In this document: positions 22,269-35,150 of the stretch, one piece after another
Layout of the letters: every line of letters begins with the position of its first letter
How positions within the stretch are numbered: the stretch's first letter is position 1
NCBI GenBank assembly: GCA_907163375.1
Contig: CAJQUW010001115.1
Location: 189,001 to 253,000, forward strand
DNA length: 64,000 nucleotides
Direction: 5' to 3'
Origin: Prostheceraeus crozeri
Lineage: Eukaryota > Platyhelminthes > Polycladida > Euryleptidae
Translations under genes and position numbers: made by a program
Notes under the pieces: model-generated
Database searches by the model: none
Seen by the model: only the letters and a program-made list of their open reading frames with translations
What the model was told of the DNA's origin: nothing

Positions 22269-22469
22269 CTGAAAAATAAACGAATGAAGGGTTTCACTGA
22301 AGGAAAAATGCACTGAGTTTTCGAGCTTCAAGAAGTATTGTTCATGACTCGGACTCATGATAGTCCGCGTGAATTTCAGTAATCACAGACATTCGAATTT
22401 TCTCTTTGCAAATCATGCTGGAATTAGAAAAGATGTAGTTGTTTGGAGATGATCATTTCAGCAGATAGG

Positions 22470-23163
22470 TGAAGTATCGAGGAAGCGATCAATTTCAATT
22501 CGCTTCCGCTTCCACTCAACCGATTCCACTTCCGCTTCCAATTATTGGCGGCCGGACATCGGTTACGCACCTCCCTATTTCGAGACCTTTTCTTCATTTT
22601 CCACTTTTTTTGCGAGTTACAGGTTCTGACGTTAACACTATCCCAGTCTCCACGAACTTTCTGTCGTAAACGGTAGCTGACTTGTATGCGTTTCTTTGAC
22701 TTGCCAAAAAGTTGAAATAATAGCGTCATTTTTTCCCAACACGTCTGTAATGAAAAAATATTAAACAACCAAGAGAGTGTTTGAGAATGCTACAATGAAA
22801 TTGCCTCAAGACACACCAATCCGCATTGTGTAAAGTTGTCATTGATAAGATGATACAGAGGTTTTCTGATTTCGAATGCCAGCATTCTAAGATAATGCAC
22901 CTTCACTTTCATCTTAATGAGAAAATTAGAAGTAACTACATTTAGTAACACAGGTGCCAATTTGTAATTAGGTGTAATAGGGTAAGCACTAAACATAACA
23001 ACTATTACTAAACTCATATCAAGACTTAAGGTCAAAAGTCAGAAGTGCCTCGCCTCGCCCTAACACGCGAATTGCGTCAGTCATTAATATCATGATACTT
23101 TCAGAACTGGAAGCAATCGTCGCGCATCCGCTTCCAATGAAAACGATCGCTTCCACACCCCTA
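22470..23163 (-). mobile_element. hAT-like element B, copy 1 (GGAAGC-rich)
   Basis: Read on the minus strand it starts (C/T)AGGGGTGTGGAAGCGATC and ends in clustered GGAAGCGGAAG repeats. It matches 47966-49230 over most of its length, apart from the LINE inserted there. The second end is degraded and no target duplication was found. It is non-autonomous. Confidence 0.7.
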
Positions 23164-25550
23164 ATTGCAAAACACTGCGCAGAAGGATTTCAATTCATCA
23201 ATAGACAGTGAGCAACGTAGTGGCGGGAGCACAACAGACCCATGCGGTTCCCAGGACTGAATAACATAGGACCGACGTTCTCCTGTGTGTCGCAAGAGGT
23301 GACTAAAATGTGCCTTTTGTCACTAAACTCCGCTGTCGGCATTTTGACATCTTTTTCTCATTGCCATTCCTCAGAGGCTATTCTAACTTGATGTTGCGAG
23401 GATCCTGACAGCCGATAGTTGATGGGATATGCAATAAAGCTCTTTGAGCTGCCTTCCCTCTGGCATATCTGGCTATGCCTTGTCCACAGTCTTCTCAGCG
23501 ATGGCCGACGCAAGGTGTGGGGTGAGAAAATTGGAGTTGCTGCCTCTCCCGTTAAATGCTGTTCACCCTGTCTGAGCAGCCTTGTCTTAGGTATGGCAGC
23601 ACCTCAATGGTGTTCGAATGGCCATCTGCTCCCCGGGACACTCCTCGCCAGCAGTAGGCATTAATTTGCTCACTGGGTGTGTCGCTTCGTTAGGATACGA
23701 ACACTCCTATCTGCTGAACGGAGCTGGGTAAAGCAGCAGCAACAAGAGCAACAGATCCGAACTTTGAAACAGCTTGCTCAACATCCACCGATGAGACCGG
23801 AGATGTAAGAGAACAAAATAATTAGTACGTTTGATGTGATGACCAGAGATTTTTTGAGGCCTTCGGAGCGGCACCATCAAGTTTTTCTGAATTTTCTCAA
23901 TGCGAAAAACAAGCCCTAAAACTACGACAAAGGATCTCCTATCAATAAAAATCAGGAATTCCGTGTCGTGAAATTCCGTGAGGCCTCCTCCTGATTCAGC
24001 ATCTGATGAAACAGTAAGTCCTAGGAAAATTATTCCACTGTTAGAGCTAAAAATGTGAGTTCAAGGGAAATGTCAGTTACAAAAGCGGACAATTCCCATT
24101 TCAATTCCGCCGCAGATCAATTTGCCTAATATAATTCTTACTCCTGTTATCCCTATTGTTGCAAGTATGAAAAGACATTAGAAAGGTTTCCATAAATTTG
24201 TTCATCAGGTCTCTCTATGATAAATATTTCGGCATTTGCTAGAAATTGATATTCCTGATAGACTCTAGGAAGTCTCGGATCCGCATTTTAATGAACAATA
24301 AGACGTCTGGCAGTAAAGATCAACAATGCTCTTCTTGTCTTATTGAAGATGAAAGTTTACGTTACTTAAGATAACTGATGGTTCACTGTTTGACTTTAAG
24401 GCGGTTATGTTTCATCTTTGCATGAGGATGTACTCTGACTACGTCGAAAGCAGTTTAAGGAGTACGATTGCGCAAGGAGAGCAAATCTTAAGAGTCGCAG
24501 TATATTCAAGTGCTTATGCTTTGGCATGATGATATTAAGATAACATGAATCTCAACAACAACTTAATCACAAATTCCATCGCTAGCGAATGAGAAATCAA
24601 CCGCACGAAATCTATGGAGAAAGGGTCAAACTTTTCAAGAGCGTTGAAGGAAGTATATTCTGATTGCAACTTGTATCAAACGAAATTTTATGAAGACGAA
24701 TCCTCATAGCACTTCAGAACACTGAGTGGTTAGAGATAGAGTAGGTATAGTAGCAACTCAGCATTAATTAAATCCTCAAAGTGTATGCAGTTTCGATTTT
24801 ATTCAATGAACTCGAGTTGAGACCCTTTGCCACATGTGAGATATGCAATTTTTACACTTTTGGAGAACTTTGCACGGATTTGACTGATCATGATAGCAAT
24901 GCAGAAGGAAGATAAATATTTCCGTGTCATGGCAACCTTGGAGAGGTAATATTTGCTAAATTAGTAATTCGATGGGTGATTGCTTTTATGCTCAGTCTCA
25001 TCAATAAGATTATTTTCTTAAGCATGATCGCATCACATGCTATCTGCCACTGAAAGAGCATAAAAATATCATAATCAAAGACAATGATCATAATTTACTT
25101 TAAAAAGACAAAAGTCGGTCCACAGATTCAAGGAATGAAGCACAAATTTAGTCAATGATAAAATCATGCCGATGAAATTATGAATGAAAAACTTGAAACT
25201 TCAGCCAAGAAGCACAATAAGATCTCAACTTCTCCATGAAGACTTGCGTTACAATGCTGTTCATGAAACTTCCTTGTCAGCTCAATTTCCACTTAGTTAA
25301 TATGCGTGTCAATAAATGCTCATTCCTTTCGATAGCTGATAAGCTTCATGCTGCTTATATAGAGGTACCAAATCGCTAGTACATAAACACAGGAATAGTT
25401 TGCAAAAATTTAGCTTCTTAAAAATTGATCAAATATCTTTTTTTAGACAGCAGGAACGTAATCTTCTCTAGAAACTGAATCCTTTGATGCAAAATTTTTC
25501 ACTGTATGCTGACATTTTTTGAGTCGACACTTCACTTACTACACAGCTGA
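23164..25550. other. Intron sequence with a GC-rich block of unknown origin
   Basis: About 23200-23760 is distinctly richer in GC (for example GTAGTGGCGGGAGCACAACA, GGGACACTCCTCGCCAGCAG, AAAGCAGCAGCAACAAGAGC) and looks like the untranslated part of a retroposon, but no coding motif confirms this. The rest is AT-rich, with nothing recognised. Confidence 0.35.
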
Positions 25551-26748
25551 TAAAAAAAACGGATCACCTAAGTTATGTCGAAATTCAAACGATTCTCATG
25601 CCTTCCAATCGCGTCGTACGTTAACGCGCCATGCATCATTGGAAAGCTTACATTCTCAGGCTTCAAATGAGCCATGATAAACTTGCATCCGCTATTTTGT
25701 TTGCCGGACAGTGGTCAAAATATGAAAATCGCTCAATTTACAAATCGCAATTTTTCAATAAGAAAACATGTAAGCATGATAATTCAGGCACGAGGCGAAC
25801 GAGCATTTTCTGGCCTTTCTTTTGATATATAGCACATCGAAATAGGTCGACTGGAAAAGAAATAGTGCTGTCGTGAAGTAATGACAATATCGTGACTTCA
25901 ATGACTGAAAATGTCATTTTGTCACTTCTTCATCAAAAATGCTGGTGTTTGGCATCTTTCGAATCCTTGCGATGTAAGGAGTCCGATCATGTAAGTTTTA
26001 TCCATATCAACTTGATTGTTCTCTTTCAAACTTCTTTCAATATCTTTCACATGACCACTAAATTCTATTCGATGAACGGAAGAACAGGAATACTGAATAG
26101 TGAACATCTGCGGTCGTCTCGGCTGGGTGATAAGGAGAGAACAAAGACACGCCTTCGCTATTGTTTGTCTGTTACCGTGCAGCTGCAGACTCGACTGAAG
26201 TTGTTTTGAATCTTCGTCGACGTTATGGTGCTTGTGTACTTTAGTAGTCATGTGAAAGATGTTGAAAGATATTGAAAGAGAACAGTCGAGTTGATATGGA
26301 TAAAACTTACATGATCGGACTCCTTACATCGCAAGGATTCGAAAGATGCCAAACACCAGCATTTTTGATGAAGAAGTGACAAAATGACATTTTCAGTCAT
26401 TGAAGTCACGATATTGTCATTACTTCACGATAGCACTATTTCTTTTCCAGTCGACCTATTTCGATGTGCTATATATCAAATGAAAGGCCAGAAAATGCTC
26501 GTTCGCCTCGTGCCTGAATTATCATGCTTACATGTTTTCTTATTGAAAAATTGCGATTTGTAAATTGAGCGATTTTCATATTTTGACCACTGTCCGGCAA
26601 ACAAAATAGCGGATGCAAGTTTATCATGGCTCATTTGAAGCCTGAGAATGTAAGCTTTCCAATGATGCATGGCGCGTTAACGTGCGACGCGATTGGAAGG
26701 CATGAGAATCGTTTGAATTTCGACATAATTTAGGTGATCCGTTTTTTA
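25551..26748. mobile_element. Nearly perfect 1.2-kb palindromic element
   Basis: Left arm 25551-26061 and right arm about 26245-26748 are inverted copies differing at only a few positions outside the last 60 bp next to the centre. The spacer is about 184 bp. The outer ends read TAAAAA(AA)CGGATCACCTAA on both sides. The TA at each edge suits a Tc1/mariner-type foldback or MITE. Each arm holds the same 64-codon frame (MHHWKAYILRLQMSHDKLAS...), which I take as chance coding. No transposase is present. Confidence 0.85.
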
Positions 26749-26893
26749 TGATCATCTCTGTATATACTTACTCTATACTTCAGACTGCATAACAACAACA
26801 AATTCATGATATTTGTTTGAAAAAAGTAGTAGCAAGGAGGTTTATGCAATTTGTGAAGAAGATTGTGATAGGGGAGCAGGTATCATCACTTAC

Positions 26894-27095
26894 ATTTCAT
26901 GAATGTCCTTCTGTAGCGTGTTGCAACGTTCAAATGGTGATGAAGGCCCCTCGGTCGTGGTCTGTAACCGACGTACATGATGTTGCAGTTGGCTGAGGTC
27001 GAATTGTATCTCAGATTGCAGCTGATCAACTCTCTGACTCGTTGCTGCAGTTGCTGATCGATCCTGAAGCTTCTGGTTAATCAGCTTCACTTCAT
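26894..27095 (-). CDS. Exon 1 (first certain exon) of a coiled-coil protein gene
   Basis: A 202-nt exon lies between the acceptor GTTCTCTTTGCAG and the donor gtaagtgatg on the minus strand. It reads EVKLINQKLQDRSATAATSQ, RVDQLQSEIQFDLSQLQHHV, RRLQTTTEGPSSPFERCNTL and QKDIHE. Two helical stretches with heptad-spaced Leu/Val/Ile are split by a TEGPSSP turn with a nearby Cys. It starts after one base of a codon and ends with two bases, which exon 2 completes. The upstream part of the gene is not certain; 53274-53329 has the right phase. The family is not recognised. Small exons with Cys between coils could fit a secreted or cytoskeletal protein. Confidence 0.8.
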
Positions 27096-27589
27096 CTGCA
27101 AAGAGAACATTCAACAGTACTAAAACCAAAATGTTTAAAACATTCCATCGAATTCATAATTTCATTTTACTGTATTTTCGCATCAATGATCGCTAATAAA
27201 TAGACACTGCCTCTGAGCCACTAAGTCGGAAGCGGAAGTTGACTTCAGATCACGAATTCAGAACCGGAACAGTTTTTACCTAAACAGGGGCTACCACTAA
27301 AGTAGGTTTGCGTTTAATCATTACACCTGCACTAATTGGATAAAAAGCAGTAGTTTACCAATTCGTATATTCGCATGATATAAGACAAGTAACTCATTTT
27401 TGAAACAGTCATCTGCACACTTGAATGTACTGAATCCGTGCTTTACATTAACACCGGTGGACGATAGATGGATCCAAATGGCGGACAAATGGTGCGAGTA
27501 ACCCAAAAACATAAATGATCCCATTGTCATTGAGAAATTTGCATTGATTCGTTTTAGCCAATTATATGTATTGGTCTACAACGGCAATG

Positions 27590-28434
27590 CAGGGATTGGA
27601 GCGGTCAAGCGTTTAAACGATCTTTATTGGGTTAAATTACGTCAACCGCGGTTAAATATTTTTTTTGTATGGAAATTTAAACAAGCATCCTAACACTAAC
27701 CAATTTCAAACTAAGCATGTTGTACTCATCCATGAAATAACAAGATCAACACGCATACTTGCATATATGCAAGTTTGGTTCATGATCTTCACATCTAAAA
27801 CGTCGGAAAACTAACAGCCAATCAAGTAGTCCCATCAAACTGTCTACTTACTAAACAATACATGAGAGTTGACTTTGGCAAGGACCACACAGCATCAAAG
27901 CAACCAGTAAATGTACAATTGTGGGTATTTTGCTTCGAATCTCAAAATTGACCCGCTGGATTGGTGGAGGACAAATGGCTGTTCATTTCCAAAACTGTGT
28001 TAACTCGCCAAAAGGTATCTCTCCGTTCAGGCTACATCGGCAAACAGTGAGCGCTTGCTCTTCGCGTATGGAGACATATTCGATAAAAAGACAGATGTGC
28101 TTAACGAAGGAAACGGCAAACGCAATATTGTTTTTACATTACAACTCTGATTGAGTGAAAAATCGAACACTTCCCGACAATTAGTCAATGCCTTGTTTTT
28201 TTATTTCATCATCATCATAATGTTGTTCTGATGAGCAATTATTTTCTGTCTGATAAGTACATGGAAATGACGGTTTGATGATAATTGTATTGAGTAGTAA
28301 GTAAACACCTCTCACGCTCTCACGGGATGCATAGTTCAGCTTTCTGACAGATTTTTAGCACATTTAGTCGTTTAACCGATTAATTTTTAACCGGCTAAAC
28401 GGTTAAGCGAAAATTGTAACGTCTCTAATCCCTG
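27590..28434. mobile_element. Non-autonomous hAT-like element E (GGTTAA-rich ends)
   Basis: Ends CAGGGATTGGAG and, reversed, CAGGGATTAGAG are flanked by CGGCAATG and TGACAATG, an 8-bp duplication with two differences. Inside the ends the words GGGTTAAAT, CGCGGTTAAAT, TTTAACCG and CGGTTAAGCG recur. No transposase is present in 845 bp. Confidence 0.75.
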
Positions 28435-29184
28435 TGACAATGCTTAAAAGGAATCACAACGGGCGAATCACAAGATATCTACCTGCTACATGGTCACCAA
28501 CAAAATCGAAACTTTAGTGGATTCAGAAGTCAAATGGACACAAGTCGATGGCCTGAATTACCATAGAAAAGTTGATTTTCACATGCCAATGAGTCTTAAC
28601 GCGATTCCTCCTTCAACCTCTCCCTCGCAAGTTCTTCCTCTGTGACTTTACTTGCAAATTCTCCAAACTTTACAGTCCAACGAGTTGAATTTCAATTAAT
28701 TGATTGGTCACTAACAAAAATTAGAATAATTGATTGCTCAAAAATTCAAATTTCAATTAATTGATTGGAAAGACATATTAAATTGGAAGCAAGTTTGTTA
28801 ATCCCTGTTTTGCACCCGTAAACAGTCCTTTAATCCTTAAATGTATGCGTGTACTACATGCCATACCTATACATAGTGATGTCACAACTCATGCTTTGCC
28901 TTCACTCTTAAGATTGAATACGTGGCGTTGTTTAAGTTGACAGAGGCAAAACCACGGTTTAGAGAAGTTGTTCATCTGGCTACAACCAGCCTGTAATCAT
29001 ATAGACAACATCGTTGAACTTTTGAAGTTTTGCTTTCACTACAGGCCCTACATCGGTTTAGCGTTTGATGATTATTAGAGGTGGTCAGCATTATCATAGT
29101 GTAGGCGTAAACAATCATGACTTACGATAAACATGCATTATGGATTCAATTGTATGTTCATTGAGTTGATTGATTGTTCACCAC
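28435..29184. repeat. AATTAATTGATTG-rich MITE fragment and unassigned DNA
   Basis: 28684-28809 carries TTTCAATTAATTGATTGG twice and ends in TTAATCCCTG, like the end of the MITE at 40217-40383. No left end is visible. The remainder is unassigned. Confidence 0.5.
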
Positions 29185-30059
29185 TAGGGTTCGCCGGGCA
29201 GCCTGCCCGATTTTTTAACCCGGGCTCAATTCTCGATTTTTCGGGCTAAGCCCGGGCTGTAGGAATTAGTCCGGATAGCTGAAGCTGACGGCTTTATCTA
29301 AAATGCGCAGTGGAATTTTAGTGGAAAATCGCTGAATGAACAATTCCTCATTAGCCCACAAATAGGGACAATTCATCAAATATGCTGGCGTGCATTGGAT
29401 GCGCTGTCAGTCGCTTAGCACTGATGACAAGTCTGTTCACCGGTGTATCACACAGAAACCAAAATAACGCTATTTGAAGCCAAAATAAATGTAATGCCTG
29501 ATATTTCGTCTTCAGCAGACTTTCTCGATGGCAGAGAGTAGCAGGAGTTGAACCAAATCAATTAAGGGTAGAATCATGAACACGCCTTTGGAAGCACTAC
29601 TATCTGCCAGGCAATGATTTAGCCTAATGTAAGGTCTGCAACCAGATTATAACAGTGAACAAGTTCCACCAAGTACCACAATCACATGACGTGAACCTGC
29701 TCAAACATCACGATGAAGCAGAAGTTAATAGGATTTATAGTGAAGGGAAATTCTTGTCCTACTGCTACTGACAGTCATGGACAAAAGTAGAAACGCTCAT
29801 CAGCTAAAGCCAGATCTTCCGAAATCAGATAATTCTATCACAGAAATCATCATGAAAATGAAGATTGTGGTGCAAGACAATTTTTGGAATGCAATGTTAC
29901 CAAGGATAGAAAAATGCAACAATGCTTTATAGATATTAAAAGCAAACTTTAAAAAGTCCGGCCTAAAAAAATGGAGCCCTGGCTTCTAGGTTCTATTTCT
30001 AGCATTGTTCTGGCTTCTCGGCTGGTTTTGAAACGGGCTAGTCCGGGCTGCGAACCCCA
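29185..30059. mobile_element. Non-autonomous hAT-like element F (CCGGGCT-rich ends)
   Basis: The left end TAGGGTTCGC and the reversed right end TGGGGTTCGC are flanked by TTCACCAC and TTCACTAC, an 8-bp duplication with one difference. GC-rich words such as CCCGGGCT and TCCGGGCTG cluster at both ends, while the interior is AT-rich and non-coding. Confidence 0.75.
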
Positions 30060-30074
30060 TTCACTACTTCCAAA

Positions 30075-30190
30075 TTCAATCATTTTCTTGTTTTGACTTC
30101 AGTTTCAATTAATTGATTGCTATTATTTTCAATATCAATTAATTGATTGAAGAGAGCAATAAAAATTGCAATCAATTTTTTGATAATCCC
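30075..30190 (+). repeat. AATTAATTGATTG-rich MITE fragment
   Basis: It contains TTTCAATTAATTGATTG and ATCAATTAATTGATTG and ends in TTTTGATAATCCCTG, the reverse of the CAG(G/C)G(G/A)TTATCAAAA end of the MITE at 40217-40383. Confidence 0.55.
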
Positions 30191-31120
30191 TGCAAACGAA
30201 TTGAAATGAATAGGTACGAAATTTCTCGGGCATTTGATTCATCGCAATATCTTTCTCATATGAATGCAGAGACATTTCCCGTCTGAGAATTCCGGATGGA
30301 TGAATTGGAGGAAAGATTTCTCATGTGACGAAGGCATCCATGTCATGGATCACATTCACTAATGACTTTGTCGCACTTCATCATCTTCAGCAAGAAAGAA
30401 CTTGTCAGCGAGTCTCACTTGACGAACTTTATGTCCGATTCTCAGCTGTCAATCATACCCGACCATTCCATTAATCAATAATCAGCTTCTAGGCGAACTC
30501 AAAACTGGAAACATGATATCCGGATGGTTTACTTAATGAACTCTTCTATCGAAGTCATCAGAGAATTAATTATCATCAAAGAAGCTGGGAAGTGACAAGA
30601 TCACACGTCTCAGACAGTTTTATACCATTCTGTCTGCACTTTGCAGTTCAAATGATGTGAGCACACACAGAAGAAGGAAGTTGAATTGCTTCAGCTTGCT
30701 GGATTGAGATTGCAGGGATTTTTTACGAGACTATGATTAGGATTGTAATTATTATAATATTGAGCTTGAAACTCGCACATTCTGTATCCTGTTGTACAGA
30801 CCTCAGATTCTTAATTTTGAAAAAATGTGCCAATTACAAAAGACAAGGGAGATAGAGTAGATAGAAATAGACTGTTGAGTTGCGTCCTCAGTTGGAAAAA
30901 GAAACACTCATTTCATCCAATATCTGGAATCATCAGCAGGCCTAGTTAACATCTCTCAACAGCAACACATCTCTCAATTAAACATGCTGTCATACCCGAA
31001 CTGAATTTGAGATATGTAGTTAGCATATTAAGTTGAATTCTGCAATTATACATTTGAAATCATTGTGCCTTTACCATTACTTTTATCATTTTTTTATCGT
31101 TACTCTTATCATTCTGCCTT
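30191..31120. other. No recognised features
   Basis: AT-rich sequence without gene or element signals. Confidence 0.35.
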
Positions 31121-31651
31121 CCAGAAACAGTGTTACAGATCGTCTCTTCTTCTGTTTAACTAAAAGGAAACATTGGAACATGTAACGCTAATGAAATGGC
31201 ACAATCTGCTGACATAATGCCATAGCAATCAGACCATGAGAAGCTAGTTCAACATTGAACACGCCAAATTGTGCGAAGTTTCAGAGACTGTTATCAACCG
31301 AATCACATAGCAAAGAGACACACAGTGCGTCGATGCCAAGTTTTGCAGAGAGAAGTTCGCGAACGTTTTTTCGTGCGCCTGCTATCTTTTCTAATAATGA
31401 TCGGAAGGACCAACATTATCGAGAAAACTTTTGCACAATTACCTGAATACTTCGAATCTGAAGGAATCGTAGCGATCGGAACATTTTGAAGGAATTCACA
31501 GCAATCCCGTAGCAACGCACGACTATTTTCCTATCTCTGCAAGGCATTAAACATTTCCATTTTGCCCACTTATTAAGTTCCTGCATGTCTCATCGTTTTG
31601 AATCAGTTTGCACTTCTAGCAAAGTGACACGCTTAAACAGTCTAATTCTTT
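31121..31651 (+). mobile_element. hAT-like MITE, family CACAGAATTAGA, copy 2
   Basis: It is collinear with 41392-41908: shared words CGTCTCTTCTTC, TGAAATGGCAC, GAACGTTTTTTC, TGCGCCTGCT and CCCACTTATTAAGTTCCTGC. The ends are more decayed (right end TCTAATTCTTTG). The overlapping frames inside have no known domain. Confidence 0.75.
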
Positions 31652-33834
31652 GGGTGAGACTGACAAAGTTTCAAGTCTTCTGTTCAAGTTGTTGCAGATA
31701 TATTCGCAGCGATCTGAGCCTTGATCCAAAAGCTGTGTGCCTATATCCCTTACGTGTACACATGGTCAAGATAACTTTATCGATATGAATTTCTTTGACA
31801 GTGTTCGCAAGACACGGTGAAAAATGGCACATAAAACAGCAAATGAGAACGAATGAATCACTCCTTACTTACTCCACGTTTATTGTCGCTTCTTCCACAA
31901 GCTTGAGGATCGGACTAATTTATTTATTCAACAGAGAATGAAGTGTGCAAATGAGTTAGCACCTACTCAAAAGGCGACATAATGTCATTATCTATATGAT
32001 TAGATTGATTAATGGTGAGATAGCTTTGTTTTACAGTCAACAAAAAATTCGCGTTTCACATGCACGAAACACAATACATTGCGTGTTCATTGTGTTCATT
32101 GACACCACCGACGACATGTTGATCTGTATTCGACAGTGCAAAATTGAAGGTTACTGCCTTTTGAGATAGCATTCATCTTGTATTCATGAAAATGAATCAT
32201 TAAACCTCTGATCTCCTACATGAACAACGATAATTTGAACCGCAAGAAGTCAACATAATGTTGAAACAAATCGCCGACATTTTTCCTACTTTCTCTTTGA
32301 TGCGACAGCTTACATGTTTGTGGTAGATCAAAGAGAATAGAAAAGGTAATAGAAAAAAATATCTTTATATTCCAAATGTAATCCCAAGGAATTTTCGGAA
32401 TCACAATTTATGTCGTTTCTGTTGTTTGGAAGCCAAATCTCCGAGGCATTGATATCTTTCACTGATCACTCATTAAAAACACGACCTGACCAGCCTTTGA
32501 AATTGCTCGGTCACTCGGACAATTAACAGGCGCATCATTCGATAACGTTCACACACAGTCTGCGGATGTCAATATTAGCGAAAGTAAAAATGTGCTATAG
32601 ACTCTAGTCAAAGTGAGCAATGTGCTTCTAGACGACATCCTACAAATATCATTTCTGCATTGATCAATGTGATAATCTAGAACTTAACATGAGATGAACC
32701 GATACTCTAGCGGAGCCAGAATCATGATCATTTTCATTCATTTATATGTATAATGTATTCGCGCTCAGTCCTGATGCGTATGATGCAGCTTTTCACCACA
32801 TGACACATGATAAATCTGCTCGGAAAACTGCAATTTGAAACATTTTAGGCACACTTTAGACCGAAGTTGTATAACAAACACATAGAGCAAAAAATCATTA
32901 ACTGACAATACAATGGATCGGTGCGATGCAATTTGGCTTCATGCCTGATAAGGGTACAACAGATGCAATCTTCAGTGTTCAAATTGCTGGAGAAGCATCT
33001 GGCCATTAATGTGCAGCATTTTGCACCTTCTACATTCTGGTCGGCATTGCGACAAATGAGGGTACAGAAAAGCAGAAGAGCTGCAAGATAAGCTGAAAGT
33101 GGGAATGACTGGCTAACATCAAAAAAGACAAATGTGAGCAAAGCAAAATGATGAGTACTGGAGTTGTCGACGAAATAACTAACGATAGATATGTAGGAGA
33201 GCAACGTGGGATGGTAGTCGGAGTCCAATACCACCGGAACGAATTGGCTTCTATTCTTGTACCCATGATCGCTCATCAAATTTGACGTTGATAATTTTCC
33301 AGACTGGATTTTATGGTCAAAGCCATTCGATTAAGGTATTCTTCAAGTTCAAAACAAGGAGTTGAACAAAGGAGATGAATAAATCTGAGAATGAAGAAGT
33401 TCATGACAGGTTTATCAAATGTATCATAAGCAAAACAATAAGTATGATGATTTAAATTTTCTTGTAACTTGAGAGACGCGTCTTTGAAATAGGATTTGGT
33501 TTAAATCTGCTCCATGCACTTTGTCGTGATGATCACCATTATTTGCTCATTATTTATGGTCTAAAGGATCGTATTTAACTGAAGTTACATGATGATTTCT
33601 AAGACCTTCATATTGAAGACAAAAAATGTATCACTTTATTTGATTTTGACTGTCAAATAGTGAAAATAATGTAGCTATGAGAAGATAATTAGAGCTGGGC
33701 ATCAAGTAAAACCTCTGCATGTTGCATTGAATGATAAATAACTAAGAAACAATAAACTTGAGAAAAGTTAAGCGACCTCTTTTGTATTATTTATTATTTT
33801 TCTTTTGTACTGGATGAAACGCAATATTGAATAG
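31652..33834. other. Mostly unassigned DNA
   Basis: A minus-strand 42-nt open segment at 31873-31914 is bordered by a good donor (gtaagtaagg) and a weak acceptor and reads PILKLVEEATINV. Its phase does not join to 26894-27095 directly. A minus-strand frame of 144 codons at 32845-33279 has a hydrophobic stretch followed by several Cys but no family match and no convincing start. Nothing else is recognised. Confidence 0.3.
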
Positions 33835-34542
33835 CAGTATTTCCTCTAATAAACGATGCCCTCTAATTAGAGTCGCGCCTCTAATATCAAGAAAGCTAGA
33901 AAATAATGACTTATAGCTGTAGTGTATTTAACATCTATTGATTCAAAGAACAAGGACTCAGTTGTCAAACGACACACTGGAATGCACAATGACACTGCTT
34001 GATGGTGCAGTCTATGTTATGATAGAATAAATCACATAATAAAAGCATCACGCTCAACCTTTTCTAAAAAATAGCCTACCTTACACGATGTCACCTAATG
34101 GTGGCTATCGGAGTCAGTAGAGGGGCTCCTGTCTCTAACTGTTGCTATACTGTACAAAGGAGGAAGTTTCGTCGTCACGCTCCAGCTTCCTGTGAGCCCG
34201 GCCTTCAAGTGACCATGGGAGGGAAACCGCAAATACAGATATCGTTAATTCCAAGAAATACGCATACATAGTAATTCCAAGAAATTAGTCACATGCTGTG
34301 TTCCATCACCGTCGAAACTACCACACCTTGTCGACAATGAATAGATCGGTAATGGAGCAAGAAACCTGCTAGATGAGTTTTCAGTTCTTATTGATAATTT
34401 TCCGTGAATGCTAGTATATACCTGAAATTATTGTTGCCATTCAATTTTGAAAAATGTGCATTTTAATCAACGCCGCCCTCTAATGAACAGCGCCCTGTGC
34501 GATTGTAAATAAAAGCCACGGCGTTTATTAGAGGAAATACAG
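33835..34542. mobile_element. Non-autonomous DNA transposon with CCTCTAAT-rich ends
   Basis: Inverted ends share AGTATTTCCTCTAATAAACG on the left and TGTATTTCCTCTAATAAACG reversed from the right. Inside, GCCCTCTAATTAGAG, GCGCCTCTAAT and CGCCCTCTAATG recur. I could not define a target duplication, so the superfamily is open. Confidence 0.65.
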
Positions 34543-34829
34543 TACTATATTTCTACCATCAGAAAGTTCACACACCATACGGCTGTAGTGACTTTCATGT
34601 AACCCTCAACAATAGTTTGGGTGTTAAGAGAGGAGGTGGTTAATCACCACCTCCCTCGCTATCTTGATATACTTCTGAGGCCTGTGTGGATACGGTGAAA
34701 GCAGTTAGCATCTTATCTACATGGCCGTTCGGCACACCAGACTTTGCACGGTCACTATGACTGCGTAGAACATCTCGCTGCGAGCTGGTTATGAAATACT
34801 GCTATAACGGAATATAGAGGGCAAGAGAG

Positions 34830-35150
34830 GTATTAAGGTTCACCAAGATTCCATCGACCTTTTGTTACGATTCTTACATATCCGAGATAAGAAATGGGTT
34901 GAAAATGTTACTGTCACAGAAGATTGAAGTGACAAGACAAACATGGGGAGGACACGTTGCAAGGATAAACGAAGAGAGATAAGCGAGGAACGAATTGAGG
35001 TACCCGAGGAAAGAGGAAGACTGAGAATCCGTTGAAGCAACAATGTGGTACCTACAAAGAGCGAAGGAGAGCTGCAGAAGATGAAGAACAACAGTGGAGA
35101 TTACAGACGAATGGAGAAAAACAATGGACTTGGTAGAGAACACGTGAAGT
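34830..35150 (+). mobile_element. LINE relic: ORF2 C-terminal region
   Basis: One plus frame reads IEVTRQTWGGHVARINEER, then a charged stretch with WRLQTNGEKQW. This resembles the LGHVARM...RGRPxxRW...W tail of RTE/Ingi-type LINEs. It is short and interrupted, so the call is modest. Confidence 0.45.

Noticed and set aside
31873-31914. Minus-strand mini-exon reading PILKLVEEATINV
   Set aside because: Good donor but weak acceptor, and its phase does not join to the next known exon without an unseen one.
32845-33279. 144-codon minus frame with a hydrophobic stretch and several Cys, like a secreted peptide precursor
   Set aside because: No methionine at the right place, no clean splice sites and no cysteine pattern known to me.
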